The translations under genes were made by a program, and so were the position numbers. From the NCBI RefSeq assembly GCF_008330225.1, contig NZ_CP042466.1, positions 2,056,501 to 2,120,500 of the forward strand: a stretch of 64,000 bases of DNA. Direction: 5' to 3'. Positions 20,166 through 29,806 of the stretch are shown one piece after another. The stretch's first letter is position 1. Each line of letters opens with the position of its first letter. The notes below the pieces were generated by a model. That model worked only from the letters and a program-made list of their open reading frames with translations. It ran no database searches and was not told the origin of the DNA. Source of the stretch: Geobacter sp. FeAm09 (GTDB lineage Bacteria > Desulfobacterota > Desulfuromonadia > Geobacterales > Pseudopelobacteraceae).

Positions 20166-20906
20166 CTAGACCGTGCCGCCATCCACGACCAGGATTTGAC
20201 CCGTAATGTAGGAGGCCCGCCGGGAAGCCAGGAAAACGACCGCCTCGGCCACCTCCTCGGGGGTGCCGATCCTGCCGAGGGCCGAGCCCTTGACGATCCG
20301 TTCCACCACATCCTGCTTCAGGCCCGCGGTCATATCCGTTGCAATCAGGCCGGCCACGATGGCGTTGACCCGGATACCCATTCCCCCGACCTCCCGGGCC
20401 AGGGACTTGGTGAAACTGATGGCGGCTCCCTTGGAGGCCGCGTAATTGGTCTGGCCGGCGGTGCCGGTCAGGGCGGAAATGGAGGACACCGTCACGATGC
20501 TGCCGCTGCGGCGGGCCATCATCTTGCGCACCCCCCACTTGCAGCAGTGGAACAGGGGAGAAAGGTTGGTGCGCATGACCGCATCCCAATCCTCCTCCGC
20601 CATCATGGCCAGCCAGCCGTCGCGGATGATGCCGGCGTTATTGATCAGGACATCGATAGAGCCGCTCTCCCGTGAGGCCGCGTCGATCAACGCCTGGGCC
20701 CCTGCGGCCGTGCCCACGTCGGCCTTGATCACGCTGACCGTACCGGCCAGCCCCTGTGTTTCCGCCACCAGGGCTGCCGCCGCCTGGTCGTTGTTCAGGT
20801 AGGCGGCAAAGACGTGCGCCCCCTGGCGGGCGAACAGAAGCGAAACGGCCCGACCAATGCCGCGCGTGCCGCCGGTCACCACCACGATATGGTCTTTGAA
20901 TTCCAT
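20166..20906 (-). CDS. 3-oxoacyl-ACP reductase, SDR family (FabG-like)
   Basis: The 246-residue short-chain dehydrogenase has the NADPH-binding TGGTRGIGRA (residues 11-20), LINNAG (88-92) and the catalytic Ser141/142, Tyr155 and Lys159 in TNYAASKG. It reduces 3-ketoacyl-ACP to 3-hydroxyacyl-ACP. I use the ATG at 20906 because CCGGAG lies at the right distance; an ATG six codons upstream has no site. It is the first gene of the (-) strand set running through KS, CLF, DH, LolA-like, LolB-like and MMPL genes. Confidence 0.88.
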   Translation of the reverse strand: MEFKDHIVVVTGGTRGIGRAVSLLFARQGAHVFAAYLNNDQAAAALVAETQGLAGTVSVIKADVGTAAGAQALIDAASRESGSIDVLINNAGIIRDGWLAMMAEEDWDAVMRTNLSPLFHCCKWGVRKMMARRSGSIVTVSSISALTGTAGQTNYAASKGAAISFTKSLAREVGGMGIRVNAIVAGLIATDMTAGLKQDVVERIVKGSALGRIGTPEEVAEAVVFLASRRASYITGQILVVDGGTV

Positions 20907-20941
20907 CGAAACTCCGGTGAGCATATGATTACAGGAATTTT

Positions 20942-20970
20942 ATTCTAACGTTTTCGCCGGAGCATGTCCA
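20942..20970 (-). promoter_or_regulatory. Candidate promoter of the KR-KS-CLF-DH set
   Basis: On the minus strand TGGACA (20965-20970) and TAGAAT (20942-20947) are spaced by 17 bases, 36 bases upstream of the reductase start codon. Both hexamers are close to the sigma-70 consensus. Confidence 0.55.
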
Positions 20971-21065
20971 GAACTGACATCGACCGCCGTAATCAGGCAC
21001 GGTCAGACGGTGCTGTCGTGCAGGCCATGCTGGCGCCGGCGCGGATCGATTCCGAACAAAGCCCC

Positions 21066-21095
21066 TTGACAGCATGGCCGGTACGCCGGTATGGT
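21066..21095 (+). promoter_or_regulatory. Promoter of the FMN-riboswitch ribB transcript
   Basis: A perfect TTGACA (21066-21071) and TATGGT (21090-21095) are separated by 18 bases. Transcription would start at about 21102, just before the aptamer. Confidence 0.6.
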
Positions 21096-21103
21096 GGTTG
21101 CAC

Positions 21104-21251
<148 letters not shown>

Positions 21252-21362
21252 GGCAGCGACCCACCTCATTGGTAACCGACACGCACCTTCGTGCGCGCCG
21301 GCATGTCCCGTCTGCCGTCCTGCCGCCCTGAGACCAATTCCCCTTGTTGAAGGAGTCGAATC

Positions 21363-22009
21363 ATGTCTCAGGAACTGCTGGTTTCTTTTGGTACCCCTTT
21401 TGAACGTGTCGAGAACGCCCTGGCCGCATTGCGGGCCGGTGCCGGCGTATTGGTCACCGATGACGAGGAGCGGGAAAACGAGGGCGACCTCATCTTTGCC
21501 GCCGAGTCCCTGACCCCGGCCCAGATGGCGCTCATGATCCGGGAGTGCAGCGGGATCGTGTGCCTCTGCCTGACCTCCGAAAAGGTTGCCGCCCTCAAGC
21601 TGCCCATGATGGTGGCGGAGAACTCCAGCCGCTATCAAACAGCTTTCACGGTCACCATCGAGGCGGCGGAAGGCGTGACCACCGGGGTTTCAGCCCAGGA
21701 CCGGGTGACCACCGTCCGGGCGGCCATTGCCGACCAGGCGCACTCCTCGGATTTGAACAGCCCCGGCCATGTGTTCCCCCTGCGGGCACGTCCCGGCGGC
21801 GTGCTTGAACGGGGGGACATACCGAAGCGACGGTTGACCTGATGCGTCTGGCCGGGCTCAAACCATGCGGCGTCCTGTGCGAATTGACCAACGAAGACGG
21901 TACCATGGCCCGGATGCCGGAAATCATCTCCTTTGCCCGGCAGCACAGCCTTCCGGTGGTTACCGTTGCCGACCTGATCGCCTATCGGCAGCAGGGCGGA
22001 CACGTCTGA
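21363..22009 (+). pseudogene. ribB: 3,4-dihydroxy-2-butanone 4-phosphate synthase, frameshifted
   Basis: RibB converts ribulose 5-phosphate to the four-carbon precursor of riboflavin. The first frame (21363-21842) reads well up to [18 protein letters not shown] and then runs into unrelated residues and a TGA. The missing ending, starting [20 protein letters not shown] and including [15 protein letters not shown], is present in another frame up to the TGA at 22007-22009. Restoring one G to the G6 run at 21811-21816 rejoins the two as a normal ~215-residue RibB. The acidic-loop motif [10 protein letters not shown] is intact. There is no fused GTP cyclohydrolase II domain. This could be a sequencing error or a real slip. 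Confidence 0.9.
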
Positions 22010-22136
22010 ACGCGTTGAGGCGATCAAGGGGAAATAACGTGGCGAGTTCCGCCGCCCTACCGCTTCAATTCGCGGGGCGGGCATGACGGCGGAATCAACC
22101 ACCTGCCAGAGATGATGTACAAGCCAAGAAACGGCG

Positions 22137-22601
22137 TCATCGGCGCGCCTTGCCGCAGATGTCCTCGATGCTGACCTTGAATACTCTGGTCTGCTCCCGC
22201 ATCGCTTCGATGTAGTCCAGCCCCGCCGAACGAAAGGCGGCGGAATATTTGGCCAGGAGTCCTTCCAGGACCTGCTGCTTCTCCTCCTCGAAGGCCTCCG
22301 TCGCCCTGCCGGAGATGACGACACTTTCGTACCTGGTGGCAAACTGGTCGGGCAGGACCTCGGTCGTGCCGACCACACAGAACGATACCCTGCCGTCGGC
22401 GGCAATGTCGGTCAGCTTGTGCCCTTCCAGGGCGCAGTGGAAGTAGATGGCGTCGTTGCCGAGGCAGTAGCTGAGCGGGATGCCGTACGGCTGGCCATCC
22501 GGGTCGCAGGTTGAAAGGATTCCGTACTCGCCCCGTTCCAGGATCGCCCTCGCCTCCGGCTCCGTAAGGGCCCGCTCTTTGCGGCGCAGTTCATGGTGCA
22601 T
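22137..22601 (-). CDS. Pyridoxamine 5'-phosphate oxidase family (flavin split-barrel) protein
   Basis: The 154-residue protein has the split-barrel pattern of small FMN- or F420-binding PNPOx-like proteins: MHHELRRKERALTEPEA, then GILSTCDPDGQPYGIPLSY, IYFHCALEGHKLTDI and a C-terminal helical segment. This resembles the NimA-type subgroup. AAGGAG lies upstream of the ATG at 22601, which fixes the start; the frame continues upstream only as a shadow of the aldo/keto reductase. Substrate unknown. Being next to ribB may be chance. Confidence 0.8.
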   Translation of the reverse strand: MHHELRRKERALTEPEARAILERGEYGILSTCDPDGQPYGIPLSYCLGNDAIYFHCALEGHKLTDIAADGRVSFCVVGTTEVLPDQFATRYESVVISGRATEAFEEEKQQVLEGLLAKYSAAFRSAGLDYIEAMREQTRVFKVSIEDICGKARR

Positions 22602-22636
22602 GTCAGCAACTCCTTGGTGGTATGGATTGGCAGGGC

Positions 22637-23623
<987 letters not shown>

Positions 23624-23643
23624 AGCCGACCTCCTTTGCCGGG

Positions 23644-24495
23644 TCAGTGAACGGGCCAGACCAGTTTTTCTCCTACCGTCATGTGCTTCATGGCCGGATG
23701 GGGGCCATCCTTGGGCAGGGCGGCCAGTTCCCGGGCGAATTGTTCCGGCGTGCCTTTCAGCAGCGGATTGGCACCGAAGTGCATCGGAACGACCAGGCCG
23801 GGATTGACCAGCCTGGCGGCCAGGGCGGCCCGTTGCGGCCCCATGGTGAAATGACCGCCGATGCAGGCCAGCATGATGTCGATCTTGTTCAGCGAACCGA
23901 TCAGGGCCATGTCGGAGAAGAGATCCGTGTCGCCGGTATGGTAGATGGTCGGCCCGCCCTTGATGGCGATGACGAAACCGCCCGGGGTGCCGCCGTAGAC
24001 CATCCTGCCGGGCAGCGGGCTGTCCGCCGCCCCCTCCACAACCGAGCTGTGCACGGCCGGCACCGGCAGGATACGGACCTCGCCGTCCAAAAGATTCAGC
24101 TCGCCGCCCGGAAAGCCCATGTGGCTCCGTTCGGCCAGCTTCTCAGGAAAACCGCCGTACTGCACCAGGGCCCGCCCCAGATCGTAGCTGGCCACCAGCC
24201 TGGCGCCGGTCTTTTTGGCGATCTCCACGCCGTTGCCGACATGGTCGCCATGGCCGTGGGTAATCAGGATCAGGTCCACCCTGGTGAGGGCGGCCAGGTC
24301 GGCGGCGCCGTTTTTGTTGAGCGGATTGACGACCCAGGGGTCGATCAGCAGCACCTTGCCGGACGGCGTCGTGATCTTGAAGGCGGACTGGCCGTACCAA
24401 GTCAGCTCCGTCGTAGCGGCGGCCAAAGCATTAACGGGCATGGCCAGCCCCACGGCGAGCATCAGCACACCTGCCATTTGCAGCAATCTGTTCAT
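23644..24495 (-). CDS. Secreted metallo-beta-lactamase-fold hydrolase (UPF0173-like)
   Basis: The 283-residue protein has a signal peptide ([15 protein letters not shown]) and an MBL fold: [11 protein letters not shown], the metal-binding motif [24 protein letters not shown] and the final [10 protein letters not shown]. Family members are mostly cytoplasmic (YtkL/UlaG-like), so the export signal is a distinguishing feature. Substrate unknown. It lies 20 bp upstream of the aldo/keto reductase. Confidence 0.85.
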   Translation of the reverse strand: MNRLLQMAGVLMLAVGLAMPVNALAAATTELTWYGQSAFKITTPSGKVLLIDPWVVNPLNKNGAADLAALTRVDLILITHGHGDHVGNGVEIAKKTGARLVASYDLGRALVQYGGFPEKLAERSHMGFPGGELNLLDGEVRILPVPAVHSSVVEGAADSPLPGRMVYGGTPGGFVIAIKGGPTIYHTGDTDLFSDMALIGSLNKIDIMLACIGGHFTMGPQRAALAARLVNPGLVVPMHFGANPLLKGTPEQFARELAALPKDGPHPAMKHMTVGEKLVWPVH

Positions 24496-24519
24496 GTGTG
24501 ACCTCCTTGGATGGAGAAC

Positions 24520-25725
24520 TCATAACCTGCCGGCCGACAAAATCTCATCGAGGATCGTAAGGCAGGTGGCAATCTCCTCTTCGCTGACGTTCAGGGCCGG
24601 CATGAAGCGCAGGGTTTCGGGGCGCGCCGCGTTGATGATCAACCCTTTGTCCCTGGCCCGTTCCACGATGTCGTTTCCATTGGCATCCGGCAGACTCAGC
24701 GCCAGCAGCAGCCCCTCACCCCTGACCTCTCCCAGGACATGTTTTTGGGAAAGTGCCTGCAACCCCTGCCGCAACACTTCACCCATTGCCCGGACCTGCT
24801 CCAGGAAACCGGGGGCCAGCAGCTCCTGCATCACGGCGATGCCGGCCGCCGCCATGACCGGGTTGCCGTTATAGGTTCCCCCCTGGTCCCCCGGCTCGAA
24901 ACAGCAGGCGTCCTCCTTTGCCAGCAGCGCGGCAAGGGGCACGCCGGCGCCGATCCCCTTGCCGAGGGTCATGATGTCCGGTTCCACCCCGGTCCGCTGA
25001 TAGGAGAAGAGCGAACCGGTCCGCCCCATGCCGGTCTGCACCTCATCGAAGATGAGCAGCATCCCCTTTTCCCGGGTCAGCCGCCGCAGGCCGTGCAAAA
25101 ACTCCCCTGAAGCCGGGATCACCCCCGCCTCCCCCTGGATGGGCTCAAGCATGACCGCCACCGTCCTATCGCTGATGGCCTGTGCCACCGCTTCCAGATC
25201 GTTCAGGGGCACCTTGACGAATCCCGGCACCTTTGGTTCGAACAGATCGCGCCATGGCGGTTTTCCCGAAGCGGACATGGTTGCCAGGGTGCGGCCGTGA
25301 AAACCGTTGACCATGGTGATGATCTCAAATGCGCCGTTGCGGTGGACGCTTCCCCACTTGCGGGCCAGTTTGATGGCGCCCTCATTGGCTTCTGCGCCGC
25401 AATTCGCAAAGAAGACCCGTTGGCAACAGCTATTGGCAACCAGGAGATCGGCGAGCTTGAGCGCCTGATCGTTATAGAATGCCGGGCTGGGGCTGATGAG
25501 ACGGTAGGCCTGCCGGGCGATTGCGTCGGCAACGACCTTGGGGGAATGCCCCAGGCAGTTGACCGCCCACCCCTGGATGAAGTCCAGGTAAACTTTGCCA
25601 TTCTGGTCGTAGAGCCATGATCCGCGACCCTCAACCATGGTGATGGGTGGCCGCTTGGTTATGAACATGAGCGACGAAAACGCCGTTTCGTCAACAAAGG
25701 GAGCATCTTCCTGACAATCTGCCAT
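24520..25725 (-). CDS. Class III PLP aminotransferase (acetylornithine/ornithine type)
   Basis: The 401-residue enzyme belongs to fold-type I class III aminotransferases. [14 protein letters not shown] binds the phosphate, [13 protein letters not shown] holds the PLP-pyridine Asp, and TLGKGIGAG contains the Schiff-base lysine; [10 protein letters not shown] follows. It resembles ArgD but is not next to other arginine genes, so another omega-amino acid substrate is possible. I chose the ATG at 25725 because AAAGGA precedes it; a GTG six codons upstream has no site. Confidence 0.85.
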   Translation of the reverse strand: MADCQEDAPFVDETAFSSLMFITKRPPITMVEGRGSWLYDQNGKVYLDFIQGWAVNCLGHSPKVVADAIARQAYRLISPSPAFYNDQALKLADLLVANSCCQRVFFANCGAEANEGAIKLARKWGSVHRNGAFEIITMVNGFHGRTLATMSASGKPPWRDLFEPKVPGFVKVPLNDLEAVAQAISDRTVAVMLEPIQGEAGVIPASGEFLHGLRRLTREKGMLLIFDEVQTGMGRTGSLFSYQRTGVEPDIMTLGKGIGAGVPLAALLAKEDACCFEPGDQGGTYNGNPVMAAAGIAVMQELLAPGFLEQVRAMGEVLRQGLQALSQKHVLGEVRGEGLLLALSLPDANGNDIVERARDKGLIINAARPETLRFMPALNVSEEEIATCLTILDEILSAGRL

Positions 25726-25985
25726 GGTTTTCTTTCCTTTCACGGTGTGGCCGCCGATCCGGGATGCATCAGGTCGGCCGGGGCCTCCGGGATGGTTGTT
25801 GCCACGTATCCCCGTTATGCCTGCGGGGGGCGTGAGAATTTCTTACCAGGATTAGCAGATGCCGCGCCATTTGACAACGTTTACGGTACCCCAATCGGCA
25901 CGGGCTCGGCCCGCGCCACCGGAGGCATTACATTTCCGACGACAAGTTGCCGATAAATATACCATCTGCATAGGCGGGGAGCGGC

Positions 25986-27068
25986 ATGGAACTGTCTCAG
26001 ATCACAAAAGAACTCAACGTACCGTTGACGCGCCAGGAACGCAACCTGGTTTCCCGGTTGGGTACCGATGCGTCCGCTGTTGCCGGGGATCGCTGCAAAC
26101 AGCAGATGAAAGAACTGGCCGCCGCGCGCGAGATGGAAAAACGACTGCCCGACAGGCGGACTTCGGAACGGCAGAACAAAATGGCGCGGGCCGCCATGCT
26201 GAAGGAACGCCTGAAGATGCTCCGTGATATGATACCGTTTCTCAGCCCCGCTGCGGCAAAATCGTTGAAGGCCGAGATGCGGCAGATAGCTGCCCAGGTT
26301 GCCTCTCTGGGTGGCGGGAGTGGTGGAACCGGCAGTGCCATGACAGCGGCCGAAACGCCTGCCACGGAATCGTCCGACTCCGGCGGCGAAGCGGTCCCCC
26401 CGCAGGATACCACGGCGCCGACAAGTGCAACGGACCAGCATGGGGATGAAGTTCAGGAGGGGCAAACCACCTCAACCGACGGTACGGCGCCGGGGCAGAC
26501 GCAGAATGGCAGCGCCAGCACCTCGGATGACCGTCAATTGCATCAGGCGGTGGAAGAACTAAAAAGCCTGTATAAAGCGGTGATGGCGGCACTGAAACGC
26601 AAACAGCAGGCGGGACGGGGCGGCGGGCCGCCGGCGGATCCCGGCCCCACCCTTCGGGCCTACACCGCCCCCCGGACAGCACGGGCAGTATTGCCGTCAA
26701 AGCGTAAGACACCGCCTCTGGCACCATCACTCACCAGTTCCCGCGCCGACCGTGATCCGGCAATACAATCCCATTTTTGCGTATCTGTCCGTTATCTATC
26801 CGGACCGCCGGAATCCCCTTCCCTGCCCTCTACCCGCCTGCGCGACAGGATCAACACGCCGGCCAGCACCGCAATACCCCCCAGGACCACGTTGGACAGC
26901 AGAAAGGCGTGCCGCGCTCCACGGTGTTCCAGCGCACCCCACATGCTCCCGGCCAACAGGCTGCCCATCCCCTGCCCGGCCACCCGGGCGATGGAAAGCA
27001 GACCCGAGGCGACCGCCCCGGTCTCGGGCGGCGCCTGGGAGAGCACGGCGGCGTTGTTGGCGGCCTGA
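25986..27068 (+). CDS. Hypothetical protein, helical with low-complexity middle; 3' end doubtful
   Basis: I do not recognise a family. Residues 1-105 are highly charged and helical (KQQMKELAAAREMEKRLPDR). Residues 106-180 are low complexity, rich in Thr, Ser, Gly and Gln. Residues 180-205 form a second helix (AVEELKSLYKAVMAALKRKQ). The final ~95 codons lie antisense over the MFS gene (277 bp overlap) and look random. Adding one C to the C6 run at 26668-26673 gives a natural ending, DSTGSIAVKA, with a stop at 26705-26707, so the real gene probably ends there. GGGGAG precedes the ATG. No signal peptide or TM is visible. Confidence 0.5.
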   Translation: MELSQITKELNVPLTRQERNLVSRLGTDASAVAGDRCKQQMKELAAAREMEKRLPDRRTSERQNKMARAAMLKERLKMLRDMIPFLSPAAAKSLKAEMRQIAAQVASLGGGSGGTGSAMTAAETPATESSDSGGEAVPPQDTTAPTSATDQHGDEVQEGQTTSTDGTAPGQTQNGSASTSDDRQLHQAVEELKSLYKAVMAALKRKQQAGRGGGPPADPGPTLRAYTAPRTARAVLPSKRKTPPLAPSLTSSRADRDPAIQSHFCVSVRYLSGPPESPSLPSTRLRDRINTPASTAIPPRTTLDSRKACRAPRCSSAPHMLPANRLPIPCPATRAMESRPEATAPVSGGAWESTAALLAA

Positions 27069-28000
27069 AACAGCGCCCGGCCGAGACCGATACCGGCCAG
27101 GCCGGGCACAACCCGGCCACTGACGCCCTGAATCCAGGAGGCCAGGGCCAGCACGGCGCTGCCGAGCCAGCTGACCCGTTCATAGCCGACCCGGTCCGAG
27201 AGCCGTCCCGCCATCGGGCCGAGGACCATCAGCAACACCGGGGGGAGCAGCATGGCGAGCCCGACCCGGCTGGGGCTCATGCCGCCCGCCTCCAGGTAAA
27301 AGGGCCAGAGCAGGTTGCTGCCGAAGGATTGGGCAAAGAAACAGACCGTGGCCAGGAGCGCCAGGAGGAAACGGGGAGCGCGGATGGCACGGCGCAGCCC
27401 CTCCCTGAGCCCCACGCCGCGCAGCTCGGTCAGGCGCCCCGAGAGTAGAAAGGCCGCCAGGCCGAAGGGCAGGTTGATGAAAAAGATGCTGCGCCAGCCA
27501 AACCAGTCCACCATGAAACCACCCAGGGGAGGCCCCATCATGGTGCCGGCAGCGACCGCACCCGCCACCATCCCCAGAGCCCAGCCGCGGCGTTCGGGAA
27601 AGGTGGCGGCGGTCATGCCCGGCACCAGGCCGACGATGCCGGCTCCGGCAACCCCTTGCAGAAAGCGCAGGAGGTACAGTACCGCCAGGTTGGGAGAGAG
27701 CGCCAGAAGGAGCGAGATCATGCTGAAACCGATCAGCGAGGCGCGGTAAACCCGCACCGTGCCGGCCCTGCCGGCCAGACCGGACAGGGGAAGAAAGGCG
27801 AGTGCCGAACCGAGCAGATAGAGGGTGGAGGCCCATTGGACGTCGCCGGCATGGCTGTGAAAATGGGCCGCCAGGGACGGCAGCGCCAGATTGAGGGCGC
27901 TGGAATCCACCGTGGAAAGGGTTACGCCGATCAGGAGCGCCAGCAGGCGCAGGTCGATGCGTCCGGCGGACGGGCCGGAGGTGGGGATCACGGGAACCAC
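26792..28000 (-). CDS. MFS transporter (DHA-type drug/metabolite efflux)
   Basis: The 402-residue protein has 12 predicted TM helices. Motif A-like sequence LSGLAGRAGTVRVYR lies between TM2 and TM3, and a central loop follows the sixth TM. The N-terminal stretch LLALLIGVTLSTVDSSALNLALPSL is typical of EmrB/QacA-type efflux proteins, although the 12-TM length suggests DHA1. It is the last gene of the 38.9-26.8 kb operon, seven bases after a cobalamin-type radical SAM gene, so it may export or import something linked to that pathway. Confidence 0.85.
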   Translation of the reverse strand: MVPVIPTSGPSAGRIDLRLLALLIGVTLSTVDSSALNLALPSLAAHFHSHAGDVQWASTLYLLGSALAFLPLSGLAGRAGTVRVYRASLIGFSMISLLLALSPNLAVLYLLRFLQGVAGAGIVGLVPGMTAATFPERRGWALGMVAGAVAAGTMMGPPLGGFMVDWFGWRSIFFINLPFGLAAFLLSGRLTELRGVGLREGLRRAIRAPRFLLALLATVCFFAQSFGSNLLWPFYLEAGGMSPSRVGLAMLLPPVLLMVLGPMAGRLSDRVGYERVSWLGSAVLALASWIQGVSGRVVPGLAGIGLGRALFQAANNAAVLSQAPPETGAVASGLLSIARVAGQGMGSLLAGSMWGALEHRGARHAFLLSNVVLGGIAVLAGVLILSRRRVEGREGDSGGPDR

Positions 28001-28007
28001 CGGGGCG

Positions 28008-29387
28008 TCACAGCGGCCTGATGCGGCTTCTGCCCAGGCGCTTCATCAGCTTCCAGAGCGGTCCCTTGACCGGGAACATGCGCAGGGCCTCCAGCATGGC
28101 GTCGCTGATATTCACCTCCAGACCGGGCACGACCCAGTTTTTGCGTTTGATCGCCTCCGCTGTGACCAGTTCGGTCAACTCCTCCCGGACGGCGGGCGAG
28201 ATGTAAAAGACCGGTTCCAGCAGGTCGGTGGCGCCATCGATGACCCCTTCCGCCAGGGCGGTCCGGTGCAACGGGGTACCGGGGAAGATGCGGATGCCGG
28301 TCATGGCGATGATCGCGGTCGGCTCCAACTCGTCCATCAGGCGAAAGCTTTCCAGGATGGTCTCCCGCGTCTCCCCCGGCCCGCCGAAGAGGATGTAATG
28401 GGCGAAATCCACCTGCCGCTCGCGGCAGAGGCGCGACCCCTCCCGGACGTCGGCCACCGTGAAGGCCTTGCCCAGATTCCTGAGCATGACCGGCGAACCT
28501 GACTCGGTGCCGTACTCCACGGCGTCGCACCCTGCGGCCAGCATGACATCCAGCAGCCCGGGAGGCATGAAGGCGGGATTGATGAAGGCCGACCAGTTGA
28601 TTTCCAGCCGTTCCTCCGTCATGGCCCGGCAGAGCTGTTCGGCGAAGTCGGTCGGATAATTGAAGATGTCGTCCACAAAGTAGATGTAGCTGACCCCGTG
28701 ATCAACCACCAGGGCGCGTATTTCAGCGATGATGTCCCGGATCGGCCGCAGGCGCATCCTGCGCCCCTCCAGCAGCGGATAGGTGCAGTAGATGCAGGCA
28801 AAGGGACAGCCGCGCTTGGTCTGCACATTGGCCATGCCCCCCTGGCGCTGGTAGCGCGCCACGTCGAACAGGTTCCGGTCCGGGGTGGCGAGCCGCTCCA
28901 CCGGCAGCGGCGGCAGGAATTCATCGACACCCCGCACCAGCACCCCCGGCAGGCCGGACGTGCCGCCCCCTTGCCCGATGGCTTCCACGAGGCGGGGCAG
29001 GACTTCCTCCCCCTCCCCCACCACGCCAAAATCGGCCCCCACATGGGCCAGGATCTCCTGGGGCATGAGGGAAAAGCCGGAACCGCCCACCACGACCCGG
29101 GCACTCCTGCGGCAGACGGAGACCACGTCCCGCACCCCGGCAAGATAGGAGCGGCAGCCGGGCCAGGTCACGTTGTCGATGTTGCGCAGGGAGACCACCA
29201 CCAGGGCCGGCGAGAACGAGGCGAGCCGTTCCGCCAGAGCCGTTTCCGGTTCCTGTTCGAAACAGAGATCGAGCACGGCAAGTTCATGGCCGGCAGCGGC
29301 CAGGGGCGCCGCCAGGTAGGAGAGGCCGATGGGGAACACCGGGTAGGGGGAATGTTCGCGATTGGCCGAAACCAGGAGAATCTTCAT
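28008..29387 (-). CDS. Cobalamin-binding-domain radical SAM protein (operon copy 4)
   Basis: The 459-residue protein has an N-terminal B12-binding Rossmann fold (FPIGLSYLAAPLAAAGHEL; VVVGGSGFSLMPQEIL; GEGEEVLPRLVEA) and a radical SAM core with TKRGCPFACIYCTYP (CxxxCxxC). The loop VDDIFNYPTDFAEQL and ILFGGPGETRETILES are normal for the family. It differs enough from the two copies at 32-34.8 kb to be a separate subfamily. Its start overlaps the thioesterase stop (ATGA), placing it in the lipid-type operon. Substrate unknown. Confidence 0.87.
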   Translation of the reverse strand: MKILLVSANREHSPYPVFPIGLSYLAAPLAAAGHELAVLDLCFEQEPETALAERLASFSPALVVVSLRNIDNVTWPGCRSYLAGVRDVVSVCRRSARVVVGGSGFSLMPQEILAHVGADFGVVGEGEEVLPRLVEAIGQGGGTSGLPGVLVRGVDEFLPPLPVERLATPDRNLFDVARYQRQGGMANVQTKRGCPFACIYCTYPLLEGRRMRLRPIRDIIAEIRALVVDHGVSYIYFVDDIFNYPTDFAEQLCRAMTEERLEINWSAFINPAFMPPGLLDVMLAAGCDAVEYGTESGSPVMLRNLGKAFTVADVREGSRLCRERQVDFAHYILFGGPGETRETILESFRLMDELEPTAIIAMTGIRIFPGTPLHRTALAEGVIDGATDLLEPVFYISPAVREELTELVTAEAIKRKNWVVPGLEVNISDAMLEALRMFPVKGPLWKLMKRLGRSRIRPL

Positions 29388-29806
29388 GCCGCCTCCAGCC
29401 AGGCCTTCATGCGCTCAACCCGTTCGGCAACCGCAGGGGGCATCTGGAATTGCAGGACGCCGTCCAGGTCGGTCAGGGCGTGGCGGGTCAGGCCGGTGGC
29501 CAGTTTTTTGCCTTCGGGGTCCAGTATGACGCTTTCAAATACCAGGGTGGCCGTCTCGCTCGGCGTCAGGGTGGTGCGGACGGTCAGCACGTCGTTGTAG
29601 CGGGCGGGGCGCAGGTATTTTATCTCCAGGGCGACCACCGGTCCCAGATAGCCCAGCGCCCCCAACTGGAAGGCATCCAGCCCGAATTTGCCGGCCAGTT
29701 CGCCGCGGCCGATCTCCATCCAGGCGACGTAATGCCCGTGCCAGGCCACCTGGTAAGCGTCCACCTCGTTGAAGCGCACGGTTATGGAGGTTTCATGGTA
29801 GTTCAT
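29384..29806 (-). CDS. Acyl-CoA/ACP thioesterase, 4-hydroxybenzoyl-CoA thioesterase type
   Basis: The 140-residue hotdog enzyme has the N-terminal active-site pattern VRFNEVDAYQVAWHGHYVAW, in which the Asp-x-Tyr-x2-Ala-x-His order matches the YbgC/FcbC group (DxMGVVYH in the classical form, here modified). It should release an acyl chain from CoA or ACP. It overlaps both neighbours by four bases, the FabD-like gene upstream and a radical SAM gene downstream, which suggests that it acts on an ACP-bound intermediate of this pathway. Confidence 0.82.
   Translation of the reverse strand: MNYHETSITVRFNEVDAYQVAWHGHYVAWMEIGRGELAGKFGLDAFQLGALGYLGPVVALEIKYLRPARYNDVLTVRTTLTPSETATLVFESVILDPEGKKLATGLTRHALTDLDGVLQFQMPPAVAERVERMKAWLEAA

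Noticed and set aside
13291-20906. Hopanoid cluster suggested by the HpnN-like exporter and HpnP-like enzymes
   Set aside because: No squalene-hopene cyclase, squalene synthase or HpnA-H gene is present, and the exporter sits in an acyl-synthesis operon.
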